Positions 8,100 through 16,048 of a stretch of 64,000 nt of DNA are shown here, piece by piece. Made by a program: the position numbers and the translations under genes. The notes below the pieces were generated by a model. It was given only the letters and a program-made list of their open reading frames with translations, searched no databases and was not told the DNA's origin. Each line of letters opens with the position of its first letter. The first letter of the stretch is position 1. Source of the DNA: an uncultured Lentisphaerota bacterium (GTDB taxonomy: Bacteria > Verrucomicrobiota > Kiritimatiellia > CAIQIC01); contig CAITZM010000102.1 of NCBI GenBank assembly GCA_903896925.1, positions 1 to 64,000 on the forward strand, written 5' to 3'.

Positions 8100-8691
8100 C
8101 CGTCTTTTTCTCCGCAGGCGGATTGACCGGGGCAGCCGCAGGGGTTTCGGTGACCACAGGTGCGGCCACGGGGGCGGAGGCGATCGCGGACGGCGCAGGC
8201 GCCGCCACTGCAGCCAGCGTGGCGACCACGGCGGGCGCCGGGGTCGCGGCCGCCGGAGCGGGTGCGGGCGTGGCGGCCACCGTTACGGGCGCTTCCGCGC
8301 TCACCGCGGGGGCGGCCTCCGGGGACAAGGTGACCGGCGCATCGGAGATGACCAGCGGGGTCGCGGCCGGTGCGGTCGCGGCGGTTTCGGACTCGTAGCC
8401 CGGATATTCCTCGCCGGTTTCGCCGTAGTGGTGTTCGCTCTCCGGAGTGCCTTCGGTCAGCGCCGGGGTGTCCGTCGCGGGCGGCGGGGGCGGCGGAGGC
8501 GGGGTCGTCTCCGGCTCCTTCATGAGTTCGTTCTCGATGTCGCGCGCGGCGCGGCGGAACTCCTCCATGGACTTGCCGATGCTCCGCGCCATCTGCGGCA
8601 ACTTCTTCGGACCGAACAGCAGCAGCGCGATCACCAGGATCAGTACGGTGTCGGGCATGCTGAAAAAAGCTATGACAGGTGCCGGTATCAT
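8080..8691 (-). CDS. tatA: Tat translocase TatA/TatB-type subunit with long low-complexity tail
   Basis: The N-terminal ~60 residues are a classic TatA/B unit: a single TM helix (TVLILVIALLLFGPKKLPQ, with the FGPKKLP hinge) and an amphipathic helix (MARSIGKSMEEFRRAARDIENEL). The rest, to residue 203, is an Ala/Pro/Val/Thr-rich tail of low complexity (PPPPPPPATDTPAL onward), presumably a flexible cytoplasmic extension. TatA and TatB cannot be separated confidently here; the longer amphipathic region is slightly TatB-like. It overlaps tatC by 20 bp, so they are co-translated, and lies 89 bp downstream of pal. Confidence 0.92.
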   Translation of the reverse strand: MIPAPVIAFFSMPDTVLILVIALLLFGPKKLPQMARSIGKSMEEFRRAARDIENELMKEPETTPPPPPPPPATDTPALTEGTPESEHHYGETGEEYPGYESETAATAPAATPLVISDAPVTLSPEAAPAVSAEAPVTVAATPAPAPAAATPAPAVVATLAAVAAPAPSAIASAPVAAPVVTETPAAAPVNPPAEKKTDVNPAA

Positions 8692-8735
8692 TATTATTCC
8701 GTTCCAACGCTACCGCTCAGTTTCGGCAAAGCAAA

Positions 8736-8758
8736 GGGCAGAGCTGCGCGCCCTGCCC
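8736..8758 (-). terminator. Weak hairpin after pal
   Basis: Reading the minus strand after pal, GGGCAG and CTGCCC form a 6-bp stem with an 11-nt loop, followed by a T-rich run broken by GC (TTTGCTTTG). It could attenuate transcription between pal and tatA rather than stop it. Confidence 0.35.
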
Positions 8759-8780
8759 CTGCTGCCGCCCGCCCCATGGA

Positions 8781-9305
8781 CTACTTGAACAGCACGAACT
8801 CGGCGCGGCGGTTCTTGCCCCACGACTCTTCATCGTGGCCCATCGCCGCCGGCTTTTCCTTGCCCATGCTCTTGGTCTGGATGCGCGTGGCCTCCAGGCC
8901 GAGGCTCTGCAGGTAGTTGCGCACGGCGCCCGCGCGGCGTTCGCCCAGGGCGAGGTTGTATTCCGCGCTGCCGCGTTCGTCGCAGTGACCTTCCACGATC
9001 ACGCCGCCGGCGGTGCTCTTCTTGAGGGCCGCCGCGACGGTCTCGACCTTGGCGCGTTCCGATTCCTTGACCTGCGCGCTGTCGTAATCGAAATAGACGG
9101 ACACGAACTGGCCGCGATCTTCCAGCGTGCCATCGCCCGGGCGGCTGCCGACGCCGGTGCCGGTGCCATCGCCGATGCCACCGAGCTTGCCGCCGATGTC
9201 ACCTTCCGTGCCGGTGCCCGCGGTCTTTTTCTTGCAACCGGTGCCCATGGCCACGGCCGCGACCAAACCCACTGCCATCCACATCATCCAACGCTTGCTT
9301 TGCAT
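8781..9305 (-). CDS. pal: Peptidoglycan-associated lipoprotein
   Basis: An outer-membrane lipoprotein that binds peptidoglycan and TolB. I use the ATG at 9305 (MQSKRWMMWMAVG) because GAAGGAG precedes it by ~6 nt; the frame extends to 9383 but without a signal sequence. A lipoprotein signal ends at AMGTGC, with Cys near residue 23. A Gly-rich linker follows, then an OmpA-like domain: FVSVYFDYDSAQV, VEGHCDERGSAEYNLALGE and RRAGAVRNYLQSLGL. The D and R residues that contact diaminopimelate in OmpA-like domains are present in CDERGSAEYN and LGERRA. 174 residues, normal for Pal. Ends the tol gene order. Confidence 0.95.
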   Translation of the reverse strand: MQSKRWMMWMAVGLVAAVAMGTGCKKKTAGTGTEGDIGGKLGGIGDGTGTGVGSRPGDGTLEDRGQFVSVYFDYDSAQVKESERAKVETVAAALKKSTAGGVIVEGHCDERGSAEYNLALGERRAGAVRNYLQSLGLEATRIQTKSMGKEKPAAMGHDEESWGKNRRAEFVLFK

Positions 9306-9334
9306 GTTAGCTCCTTCGAAGCTTGTTATTCCCG

Positions 9335-10531
9335 TCACTTCGCCGTCACCGACGGCGAGGTCCAATCGCCGGAAAGTTGGCACAACGCTACAGGCGGGTC
9401 GCCCAAGGTGTCAAGCAGGTAAATGGACGATCGGTAATTCTGCGTGCGGCTGCAGACGATGTGCCGGCCGTCCGGCGCCCAGCAGGGATCCTCGTAGCTG
9501 GCGTCGCCGGGCGAGATCATCCGGCTGTCGAGCGTGTTCGGGTCGACCACGCAGATCTGGAATTTCCCCATCAGGCTGGCATAGGCGATCAGCCCGTTCG
9601 CGCCCCAGTTGGGCGACACGTTTTGCGAGCCGCGCGTCGTCAGCCGGCGCGGGGCGCCGCCGCCGCGCGAAATCACGTAGAGCTGCGGGTGCGCGGTGCT
9701 CGCCTGGTCGGAGGCGTAGACGATGTGGCTGCCGTCCGGCGACCAGCACGGCGAGGCGATCGCGGCGCGCGGCTCGCTCGTCAGGCGCACCAGCGTGCCG
9801 CCGTTGAGCGCGCGCACATAGAGGTTCGGGCTGCCGTCCTTCGAGAGGGTGAGCGCCACGAGGCTGCCGTCGGGCGAAACCGCACCGCCGGAATTCATGC
9901 CGCCGTAGCTGGCGATCACGCGCCGGCTGCGCGAGACGAGGTCGATCAGGTAGACGTCGGGATAGCGCTTGAGGAACGCCGTGTAGGTGATGCGCTGCCC
10001 GTCCGGCGTCCAGCGCGGGGCGAGGCAGATGTTGTTGTCGCGGGTGATCTGCTGGACGTTGCCGCCGTCCATGTCGCAGACGTAGAGCTCCTTGGCGCCC
10101 GTGCGCGTGCCGAGCATGGCGATGTGGCCGGAGAACATCCCCTTGCGGCCGATCGCCGCCAGGATGTCGTCGGCCACGCGGTGCGCGAGCGGGCGCGCCG
10201 CATCGCTGCCCACCGCGTACTGCTTGCTGAGGAGCCACTGCTGCTGCGACGCGCTGGAGAGCTGGATCTGCGCCGTCAGCTGGCCACCCACCTGCGCGAC
10301 GCCGACGAGGGTGAATTCCGCGCCCGGCGCCGACGGCACAAACCAGCCGGAACGGAGCAGGTCGTCCTCCAGCACGCGCTTGAACTCCGCCGCCGCGCCA
10401 CCACCGGCGACGAGCCGCGACCAGTCGATGCCGGCCTTCGCGGAGCCGCCCTTGCGCACGGTCACCTGCGCCTCGGCCGCGCCCACGCACAGGCCGAGCG
10501 CCACCGCCAACCAAAGAATTTTCTGCGTCAT
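9335..10531 (-). CDS. tolB: Tol-Pal system beta-propeller protein TolB
   Basis: A periplasmic 398-residue protein with a signal peptide (MTQKILWLAVALGLCVGAAEA, then QV). The N-terminal alpha/beta domain (~30-160) includes AHRVADDILAAIGRKGMFSG. The C-terminal propeller has repeated WD40-like motifs: PRWTPDGQRITYTAF, GAVSPDGSLVALTLS, PCWSPDGSHIVYASD, SPNWGANGLIAYAS and PCWAPDGRHIVCSR. This is the standard TolB layout. It links Pal to TolA during envelope constriction. Located 29 bp upstream of pal and 42 bp after tolA on the same strand. Confidence 0.95.
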   Translation of the reverse strand: MTQKILWLAVALGLCVGAAEAQVTVRKGGSAKAGIDWSRLVAGGGAAAEFKRVLEDDLLRSGWFVPSAPGAEFTLVGVAQVGGQLTAQIQLSSASQQQWLLSKQYAVGSDAARPLAHRVADDILAAIGRKGMFSGHIAMLGTRTGAKELYVCDMDGGNVQQITRDNNICLAPRWTPDGQRITYTAFLKRYPDVYLIDLVSRSRRVIASYGGMNSGGAVSPDGSLVALTLSKDGSPNLYVRALNGGTLVRLTSEPRAAIASPCWSPDGSHIVYASDQASTAHPQLYVISRGGGAPRRLTTRGSQNVSPNWGANGLIAYASLMGKFQICVVDPNTLDSRMISPGDASYEDPCWAPDGRHIVCSRTQNYRSSIYLLDTLGDPPVALCQLSGDWTSPSVTAK

Positions 10532-10573
10532 AAATTTCGTCCTGTACCCACGGCCTGGAAAGCGGCGGGTTCT

Positions 10574-11413
10574 CTACATCAACAGCTTCTCCAATTCAAA
10601 CTGAATCGTGATGTCCTGCGACGGGCCGATGAATTGCGGCGGCAACGGCTTGAGGCGTTTGACCGCCTGCACGGCGCGCTTGACCGAATCGTCCATCAGC
10701 TTGTTGCCGGACGGCCGGACCAGCTGCCAGTCGGCGATCGTGCCGTCGCGCTTGACGCGGATGGTCACGCTGGCGATGGGATTGCCGGCGTTCGCCAGGC
10801 CGCTCGGCTGCTGCCACGCCTCGTACATGATCTGCTTCACCATCGCGTAATACCACGCCACGGGCGAGTCGGAGCCGCCGCCCCCACCCCCGCCGCTGCC
10901 GCCGAGGCTGCTGCCGGAGCCGGAGCGCCCGCTGAAACCGCGCGAGCTGCTGCCGACGCTGCGGACCGAGCCGCTGAGCAGAGCGCGGACCTGGTCCGCC
11001 GAAAGCTTCGGCCGGTTGTTGACGATGCGCGAGGTGCGGTTGGTCTTGGTCGGCGCGGCCACCTTGATCTGCGGCGCCGGTTTGGGCGTCGGCTTGGGCT
11101 TGGGCACCGGCTTGACCGGCTTGGGCTTGGGTTTGACCGGCTCGGGGATCGTGTCGTCCTTCGTCGGCTCCGGCGGCGGGGGGTCCTCCGGCGGCTTGAC
11201 ATCCGGCACCTTGTGCTCCGGCGGCGGCGTGACCGGCCCGGCATCGCCCCCGCCCCCGCCCGCGGCGCCGGAGAGGTCGATCATCTGGATGTCTTCCTTC
11301 AGCTTGAGCGGCCGCGCGCCGAGCAGGAACAGCTGGACGACAAGGAAGATCGCCACCACCGCGACATGGGCGACGGCGGTCCCGGAAAAGACGCGCCTGA
11401 ACGACCGGTTCAT
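10574..11413 (-). CDS. tolA: TolA/TonB-type energy-transducing protein
   Basis: A 279-residue inner-membrane-anchored periplasmic spanning protein. An N-terminal TM helix (VAHVAVVAIFLVVQLFLLGA, ~13-32) is followed by a Gly-rich patch, a Pro/Lys/Glu-rich stretch (EPVKPKPKPVKPVPKPKPT) and a Ser/Gly-rich linker. The TolA/TonB C-terminal domain contains ASVTIRVKRDGTIADWQLVR and LMDDSVKRAVQAVKRLKPLP. The Pro/Lys linker looks TonB-like, but its position between tolR and tolB argues for the TolA role. It overlaps tolR by 4 bp (ATGA). Confidence 0.88.
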   Translation of the reverse strand: MNRSFRRVFSGTAVAHVAVVAIFLVVQLFLLGARPLKLKEDIQMIDLSGAAGGGGGDAGPVTPPPEHKVPDVKPPEDPPPPEPTKDDTIPEPVKPKPKPVKPVPKPKPTPKPAPQIKVAAPTKTNRTSRIVNNRPKLSADQVRALLSGSVRSVGSSSRGFSGRSGSGSSLGGSGGGGGGGSDSPVAWYYAMVKQIMYEAWQQPSGLANAGNPIASVTIRVKRDGTIADWQLVRPSGNKLMDDSVKRAVQAVKRLKPLPPQFIGPSQDITIQFELEKLLM

Positions 11414-11850
11414 CTCTTGCGCTTCTCCTGCGGCGTGGCGAACTTCTCCTGCGGCGAGTACACCAGGCCCATGCGGGTGATGTGCGCATCGTGCAGGATT
11501 TTTACCACCTCGGCGACCTTGCCATAGGGCAGGTTCTCGTCGGCGCGCACGAGCACGGTCAGCTCGGGGTCGGCGCGGCCCATCAGGTTCATCTCGCTGG
11601 CGAGCTCGTCGCGCGTGGTGAACTTGTTGTCGAGGTAGAGGCGCCCCGCGGGGTCCAGCGTGACCGAGCGGTTGTGGATGCCGCTGATGTCGGTGGCCTT
11701 GCCGCTCGGCAGCTTGAGGGGGATGCCCTGCTCCAGCAGCGGCATCGTGATGATGAACACGACGAGCAGGAACATCATCACGTCGATGAGCGGGATCAGG
11801 TTGATGTCCCGGATCTGGTGGACGGAAACGATGGCGGAGCGGCGTCCCAT
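11410..11850 (-). CDS. tolR: Biopolymer transport protein TolR/ExbD
   Basis: A 146-residue single-pass inner-membrane protein. A TM segment with the conserved proton-path Asp (LIPLIDVMMFLLVVFIITMP) is followed by a periplasmic ExbD domain with LYLDNKFTTRDELASEM and VLVRADENLPYGKVAEVVKI, which is typical of the family. Together with TolQ it uses proton-motive force to energise TolA. It starts 2 bp downstream of tolQ and overlaps tolA by 4 bp. Confidence 0.94.
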   Translation of the reverse strand: MGRRSAIVSVHQIRDINLIPLIDVMMFLLVVFIITMPLLEQGIPLKLPSGKATDISGIHNRSVTLDPAGRLYLDNKFTTRDELASEMNLMGRADPELTVLVRADENLPYGKVAEVVKILHDAHITRMGLVYSPQEKFATPQEKRKR

Positions 11851-11852
11851 GG

Positions 11853-12602
11853 TCAGCCCTGGTCCTTGAGGAATTCGCGCTGCAGCGCGCTCATAAGTTC
11901 ATCGGCGAAGTTGTCCATCTGCACCGCGATCGTGCGGATCTCGCCGGCGAGGTAGTTGTAGCCGACCGCCGAGGGGATCGCGACGACGAGCGCGGCCGCG
12001 GTGGTGATGAGCGCGCCGGAGATGCCGGGCGCGACCTCGCCGATGGAGGCCGCGCCGGCCTTGGCCATCGAGGAGAACGTGTCCATGACGCCCCACACCG
12101 TGCCGAGCAGGCCGAGCAGCGGCGCGGCGCTCGCGGCGGTCGAGAGGAAGCCCATGCGGTCCTCGAGCTCGAGCGCCTGGTCGGCGATGCTGCGCTCGGC
12201 CGCGTTGCGGATCGCGGTGAGCTGGTAGGGGTTGAGCTTGAGGTTGCGGTCGAGCCCGCGCACGAACAGCTCCGCGCTCTCCTTGCCGCGCACCTCCAGC
12301 TCGATGCCGACCGCGGTGCAGGCGCCCTCGTAGACCTTGAACAGCGGCGAGTTCGGGAACGGCAACTGCTTGAGGAAGAGCGCGAGCGGATGCTGCTCCT
12401 TGCGGAAAGTGTTGATGAAGTGCTTGCCGGCCCGCCGGGCGCGCTTGAGCATCAGCCACTTCGCCACCATCACCGTCCACGCATAAATCGAAACGACGAA
12501 CAGGATTCCGACGAACAGCTTGCCCGACACGAAATTACTGTTCTGGAACGCGTACCACGCATCCGCCAGCACCGGCTGCGGCATCATCAAAGCCAAAGTC
12601 AT
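11853..12602 (-). CDS. tolQ: MotA/TolQ/ExbB proton channel family protein
   Basis: A 249-residue inner-membrane protein with three TM segments: ~30-50, and a C-terminal pair in LSTAASAAPLLGLLGTVWGV and ISGALITTAAALVVAIPSAV. These carry the Thr/Gly-rich TolQ/ExbB signature GLLGTVWGVMDTF and the IP(S)AVGYNYLAGEI segment. First gene of the tol-pal-tat block, with AAGGA 8 nt before the ATG and a sigma-70-like promoter about 40 bp upstream. Confidence 0.95.
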   Translation of the reverse strand: MTLALMMPQPVLADAWYAFQNSNFVSGKLFVGILFVVSIYAWTVMVAKWLMLKRARRAGKHFINTFRKEQHPLALFLKQLPFPNSPLFKVYEGACTAVGIELEVRGKESAELFVRGLDRNLKLNPYQLTAIRNAAERSIADQALELEDRMGFLSTAASAAPLLGLLGTVWGVMDTFSSMAKAGAASIGEVAPGISGALITTAAALVVAIPSAVGYNYLAGEIRTIAVQMDNFADELMSALQREFLKDQG

Positions 12603-12641
12603 GTTATTTCCTTACGAGAATGGGTCCAAAAAACCGCGCGC

Positions 12642-12669
12642 ACTTTAACATCTTCGGCGCGCCGGTCAA
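12642..12669 (-). promoter_or_regulatory. Candidate sigma-70 promoter for tolQ operon
   Basis: On the minus strand TTGACC (12669-12664) and TAAAGT (12647-12642) are separated by 16 bp and lie ~40 bp before the tolQ ATG. Five of six -35 bases match consensus; spacing is slightly short. No similar pair was seen closer to the gene. Confidence 0.5.
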
Positions 12670-12870
12670 CCGTGACGCGCAACACCGTGTTGGGGGGGGT
12701 GATTTTCGGTGCGAATAACGGGGCCCGGCAGCCAGCCGGAGCACAGCCATCCGACGGGCGCACGGCGGCGTGAGCGGGGCCGGCCAGGAGTTCCAGCATC
12801 GCGAAAAAAGCTGGCGCAGGAGGCCCAGGTCTGGAAAAGTGCGCCGCATCGAACCGATAAGGAGCCGGAC

Positions 12871-15800
12871 ATGACCGAGACATGCAGCGGGAAACAGTGC
12901 GCCTGCGGCGGCAGCACGCGGCGGGATTTCGTCAAGCTGCTGGGCGCCGGCGCGGCGGCGGCGGTCGCGGCGCGGCTGCCGGTGATGGCCGGGCCGTTCA
13001 CGCGCGCGGATTTTTCCAGGCTGGTGCCGGAGGACAAGAAGCTGGACCCGGCGTGGGTCAAAGCGCTGTTCGAGCGCGGCGCGCCGGAAGTCCTGCGTGG
13101 CGCCAACCTCAAGTACGTCGGCATGCCCGTCGGCGGGCTGTGCTCCGGCCAGCTGTACCTCGGCGGGGACGGCAAGCTCTGGCACTGGGACCTCTTCAAC
13201 CAGCATCAAAGCACCGGCGCAGGGCATTACGCCAAGCCGCCAGACCCGGATTATCCGCTGGAACAGAACTTCGCGCTCCGCATCGGAGCGAAGACCAGCG
13301 CGCTCGACCGCTCCGGCTTCAGCGACATCAGCTTCCGCGGCGAGTACCCGATCGGCCGCGTCGAGTATCGCGACGCCGCCGTGCCGCTCGCGGTGCAGCT
13401 CGAGGCGTTCTCGCCGTTCATTCCGCTCAGCACCGACGACTCCAGCCTGCCGGCGACGATCATGCAGTTCACGCTGATAAACACCTCCGCCGCGCCGGTC
13501 GAGGCCGCGCTGGTCGGCACGCTCGAAAACGCCGTGCTTTTGTATCACCGCAACGCGGCCGGCACGCGGCGCAATCGCGTGCTCACCGGCCATGGCTATA
13601 CGCTCCTGGAATGCTCGGCAGAAAAGTCCGGCGCGCCCGCCGCGCCGGCGCGGCCGGACATCGTGTTCGAGGACTGGAACAAGGACACCTATGCGGGCTG
13701 GCAGGTCGAGGGCACCGCGTTCGGCAGCGGGCCGGTCAAGAAATCGGCGATCCCCAGCTATCAGGGCGACGTGGGCGGCGATACGGAGCGCGTGGCGAAC
13801 TCGCATGCCTGCGCGCCGGGCAACACCGTCGGGGGCCGCGATGGCGCGCTCGGCAAACTGATCAGCAGCGCGTTCAAGATCGAGCGCGCCTTCATCAGCT
13901 TCTGGATCGGCGGCGGCAATCACAAGGGGAAGACGTGCCTGAATCTCGTGGTGAACGGCAAGGTGGCGCAGTCTGCGACCGGGCCGGCCAACAACAAGAT
14001 GACGCCGGCTTTTTTTGACGTGCGCAAGCTCGCCGGCCAGGAAGCGCATATCGAAATTGTGGATGACCAAAAAGGGCCGTGGGGCAACATCGGTGTCGGC
14101 AAGATCTCGTTCAGCGACCAGGCGGGCACGCCGGTCGCGTTCGAGAAGCTCAGCGACCTCGGCACGCTGGGCCTCGCGCTGCTCGGCACGCCCGCGGAAG
14201 TGTCCAGCGGTGACGCCGCCAAGCCGGTCGGCGAAAAGCTCACGGGCGAACTCGGGCGCAAGCTGACGCTCGCCCCCGGCCAGTCGGCCGTGGTGACGTT
14301 CGTGCTGGCATGGCATTTCCCGAACCTGGTCATCAAGGGCGCACGCGAAGGCGGGCGGTTCTACGCCACGAAGTTTGCCGACGCCGCCGCGGTGGCCCGA
14401 TACGTAGCTGAAAACTGCGAGCGGCTCGCCGCCGCGACGCGGCTGTGGCGCGACACCTGGTACGACGCCACCCTGCCCTACTGGTTCCTCGACCGCACGC
14501 AGCTCAACACCTCCATCCTCGCGACCTCGACGTGCTTCCGTTTCGCGTCGGGCCGCTTCTGGGCCTGGGAGGGCGTCGGCTGCTGCGCCGGCACCTGCGC
14601 GCATGTCTGGCACTATGCCCACGCGATGGGCCGGCAGTTCCCGGAACTCGAGCGCATCCTGCGCGAACAGACGGACTTCGGGCTCGCCCTGCAGCCCGAT
14701 GGAGCGATCCATTTCCGCGGCGAAAACAACAACATCCCGGCAATCGATGCGCAGGCCGGCTCGATCCTGCGGGCGCTGCGCGAACACCAGACGAGCGGCG
14801 ACAACGCGTTCCTCAAGCGCGTCTGGCCGGGCGTCAAGCGCGCCACCGACTGGCTGATCGCCAAGGACGCCGACGGCGACGGTATCATCGAGAGCAACCA
14901 GCACAACACGCTCGACACCGACTGGTTCGGGCCGGTCGCCTGGCTGAGCGGTCTGTACCTGGCCGCCCTGCAGGCCGCCGCCGCGCTCGCCGACGAAATG
15001 GGCGACAGCGCCTACGCCGGGAAATGCCGCGACATCCTCGCACGCGGACAGAAGAAGATCGTCGCCGATCTTTTCGATGGCGAATATTTCTACAACAAGG
15101 TGGACCCGCAACATCTCGATTCCATCAACTCCGGCACCGGCTGTGAGATTGACCAGGTGATGGGCCAGAGCTGGGCGTGGCAGGTGGGCTTGCCGCGCGT
15201 CACGCCGGAGAAGGAAACCCGGGCGGCCCTGCAGTCGCTCTGGAAATACAACTTCTCGCCCGATGTCGGCCCCTATCGCGAGCATTACAAGTCGGGCCGC
15301 TGGTACGCGATGGCCGGCGAGGCCGGGCTGCTGATGTGCAGCTTCCCGCGCAAGGACTGGGACTACGAGCAGGCGCGCGGCAAGGGCAAGGCCGAGTGGG
15401 CCGCGGGCTATTTCAACGAGTGCATGAACGGCTTCGAGTACCAGGTGGCCGGACACATGGTCTGGGAAAACATGCTGCTCGAAGGCTTCGCGGTCACGCG
15501 CGCGCTGCACGATCGCTACCACGCCTCGCGCCGCAACCCGTGGAACGAGGTCGAGTGCGGCGACCACTACGCGCGCTCGATGGCCAGCTACGGCGTGTTC
15601 CTCGCCGCCTGCGGCTTCGAATATCACGGCCCGCGCGGGCACCTCGGTTTCGCGCCGCGCATCACGCCGGAAAACTTCAAGGCGCCGTTCACGGCCGCCG
15701 AGGGCTGGGGCACCTTTTCCCAGCAAGCTCAAAGCTCGAATTTCAAAGCTCAAGTTTCGTTGCGGTGGGGCAAGCTCCGCCTCCTGACGCTGGCCCTGGC

Positions 15801-15957
15801 CGTACCCAAGCAACTCCACGGCGCACCCATCAAGGTCAGCGCCGCCGGCCGCACCATCGCGGCGACCACGACCAGCGCCGACGGCCGCCTGCTGCTGAAA
15901 TTCGCACAGGACATCGCCCTCGCCGCGGGCGAAAGCCTGACGGTCGAAATCGGCTAA
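12871..15957 (+). CDS. Tat-exported GH116 family glycosidase
   Basis: A 1028-residue secreted glycoside hydrolase of the beta-glucosylceramidase family (GH116; beta-glucosidase/xylosidase activities are known). Start at 12871 is set by AAGGAG 6 nt upstream. A twin-arginine leader (STRRDFVKLLGAGAAAA, Arg17-Arg18) implies Tat export. Layout: GH116 N-terminal beta-sandwich (KYVGMPVGGLCSGQLYLGGD); an inserted ~155-residue module (DIVFEDWNKDTYAGWQVEG ... GGNHKGKTCLNLVVNGK ... WGNIGVGKISF) resembling the domain that precedes some GH32 enzymes; then the alpha/alpha-barrel. By analogy with GBA2, Glu567 (FWAWEGVGCCAG) is the likely nucleophile and Asp682 (NTLDTDWFGP) the acid/base. Near the C-terminus a repeat-derived stretch (QQAQSSNFKAQ) is inserted. 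The substrate is not predictable. Confidence 0.92.
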   Translation: MTETCSGKQCACGGSTRRDFVKLLGAGAAAAVAARLPVMAGPFTRADFSRLVPEDKKLDPAWVKALFERGAPEVLRGANLKYVGMPVGGLCSGQLYLGGDGKLWHWDLFNQHQSTGAGHYAKPPDPDYPLEQNFALRIGAKTSALDRSGFSDISFRGEYPIGRVEYRDAAVPLAVQLEAFSPFIPLSTDDSSLPATIMQFTLINTSAAPVEAALVGTLENAVLLYHRNAAGTRRNRVLTGHGYTLLECSAEKSGAPAAPARPDIVFEDWNKDTYAGWQVEGTAFGSGPVKKSAIPSYQGDVGGDTERVANSHACAPGNTVGGRDGALGKLISSAFKIERAFISFWIGGGNHKGKTCLNLVVNGKVAQSATGPANNKMTPAFFDVRKLAGQEAHIEIVDDQKGPWGNIGVGKISFSDQAGTPVAFEKLSDLGTLGLALLGTPAEVSSGDAAKPVGEKLTGELGRKLTLAPGQSAVVTFVLAWHFPNLVIKGAREGGRFYATKFADAAAVARYVAENCERLAAATRLWRDTWYDATLPYWFLDRTQLNTSILATSTCFRFASGRFWAWEGVGCCAGTCAHVWHYAHAMGRQFPELERILREQTDFGLALQPDGAIHFRGENNNIPAIDAQAGSILRALREHQTSGDNAFLKRVWPGVKRATDWLIAKDADGDGIIESNQHNTLDTDWFGPVAWLSGLYLAALQAAAALADEMGDSAYAGKCRDILARGQKKIVADLFDGEYFYNKVDPQHLDSINSGTGCEIDQVMGQSWAWQVGLPRVTPEKETRAALQSLWKYNFSPDVGPYREHYKSGRWYAMAGEAGLLMCSFPRKDWDYEQARGKGKAEWAAGYFNECMNGFEYQVAGHMVWENMLLEGFAVTRALHDRYHASRRNPWNEVECGDHYARSMASYGVFLAACGFEYHGPRGHLGFAPRITPENFKAPFTAAEGWGTFSQQAQSSNFKAQVSLRWGKLRLLTLALAVPKQLHGAPIKVSAAGRTIAATTTSADGRLLLKFAQDIALAAGESLTVEIG
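15724..15755. repeat. AGCTCAAAG-type repeat inside the GH116 gene
   Basis: Three imperfect iterations (AAGCTCAAAGCTC, GAATTTC, AAAGCTCAAG), distinctly AT-richer than the flanking codons and encoding QAQSSNFKAQ in frame. Its low GC and internal periodicity mark it as inserted repeat DNA rather than ordinary coding sequence. Confidence 0.6.
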
Positions 15958-15989
15958 AGCACGAGGACGGGAATCGAACAGGGCGGCGC

Positions 15990-16042
15990 ACAAGCTTGTC
16001 TGAACAGGCAGGTCTGGTAAGCAGTTTATCTAAGCAGGAGGC
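15990..16042. repeat. Imperfect tandem repeat before the DUF4139 gene
   Basis: TTGTCTGAACAGGCAGG and, 18 bp later, TTTATCTAAGCAGGAGG are related units in tandem. The AGGAGG of the second unit serves as the Shine-Dalgarno for the ATG at 16049, so the ribosome binding site of the next gene is repeat-derived. Confidence 0.5.
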
Positions 16043-16048
16043 ACGCAA

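Noticed and set aside
12604-15993. 1129-codon minus-strand open frame opposite the GH116 gene
   Set aside because: Arg/Ala/Gly-rich translation without domains; it mirrors the codon structure of a well-supported GC-rich gene on the plus strand.
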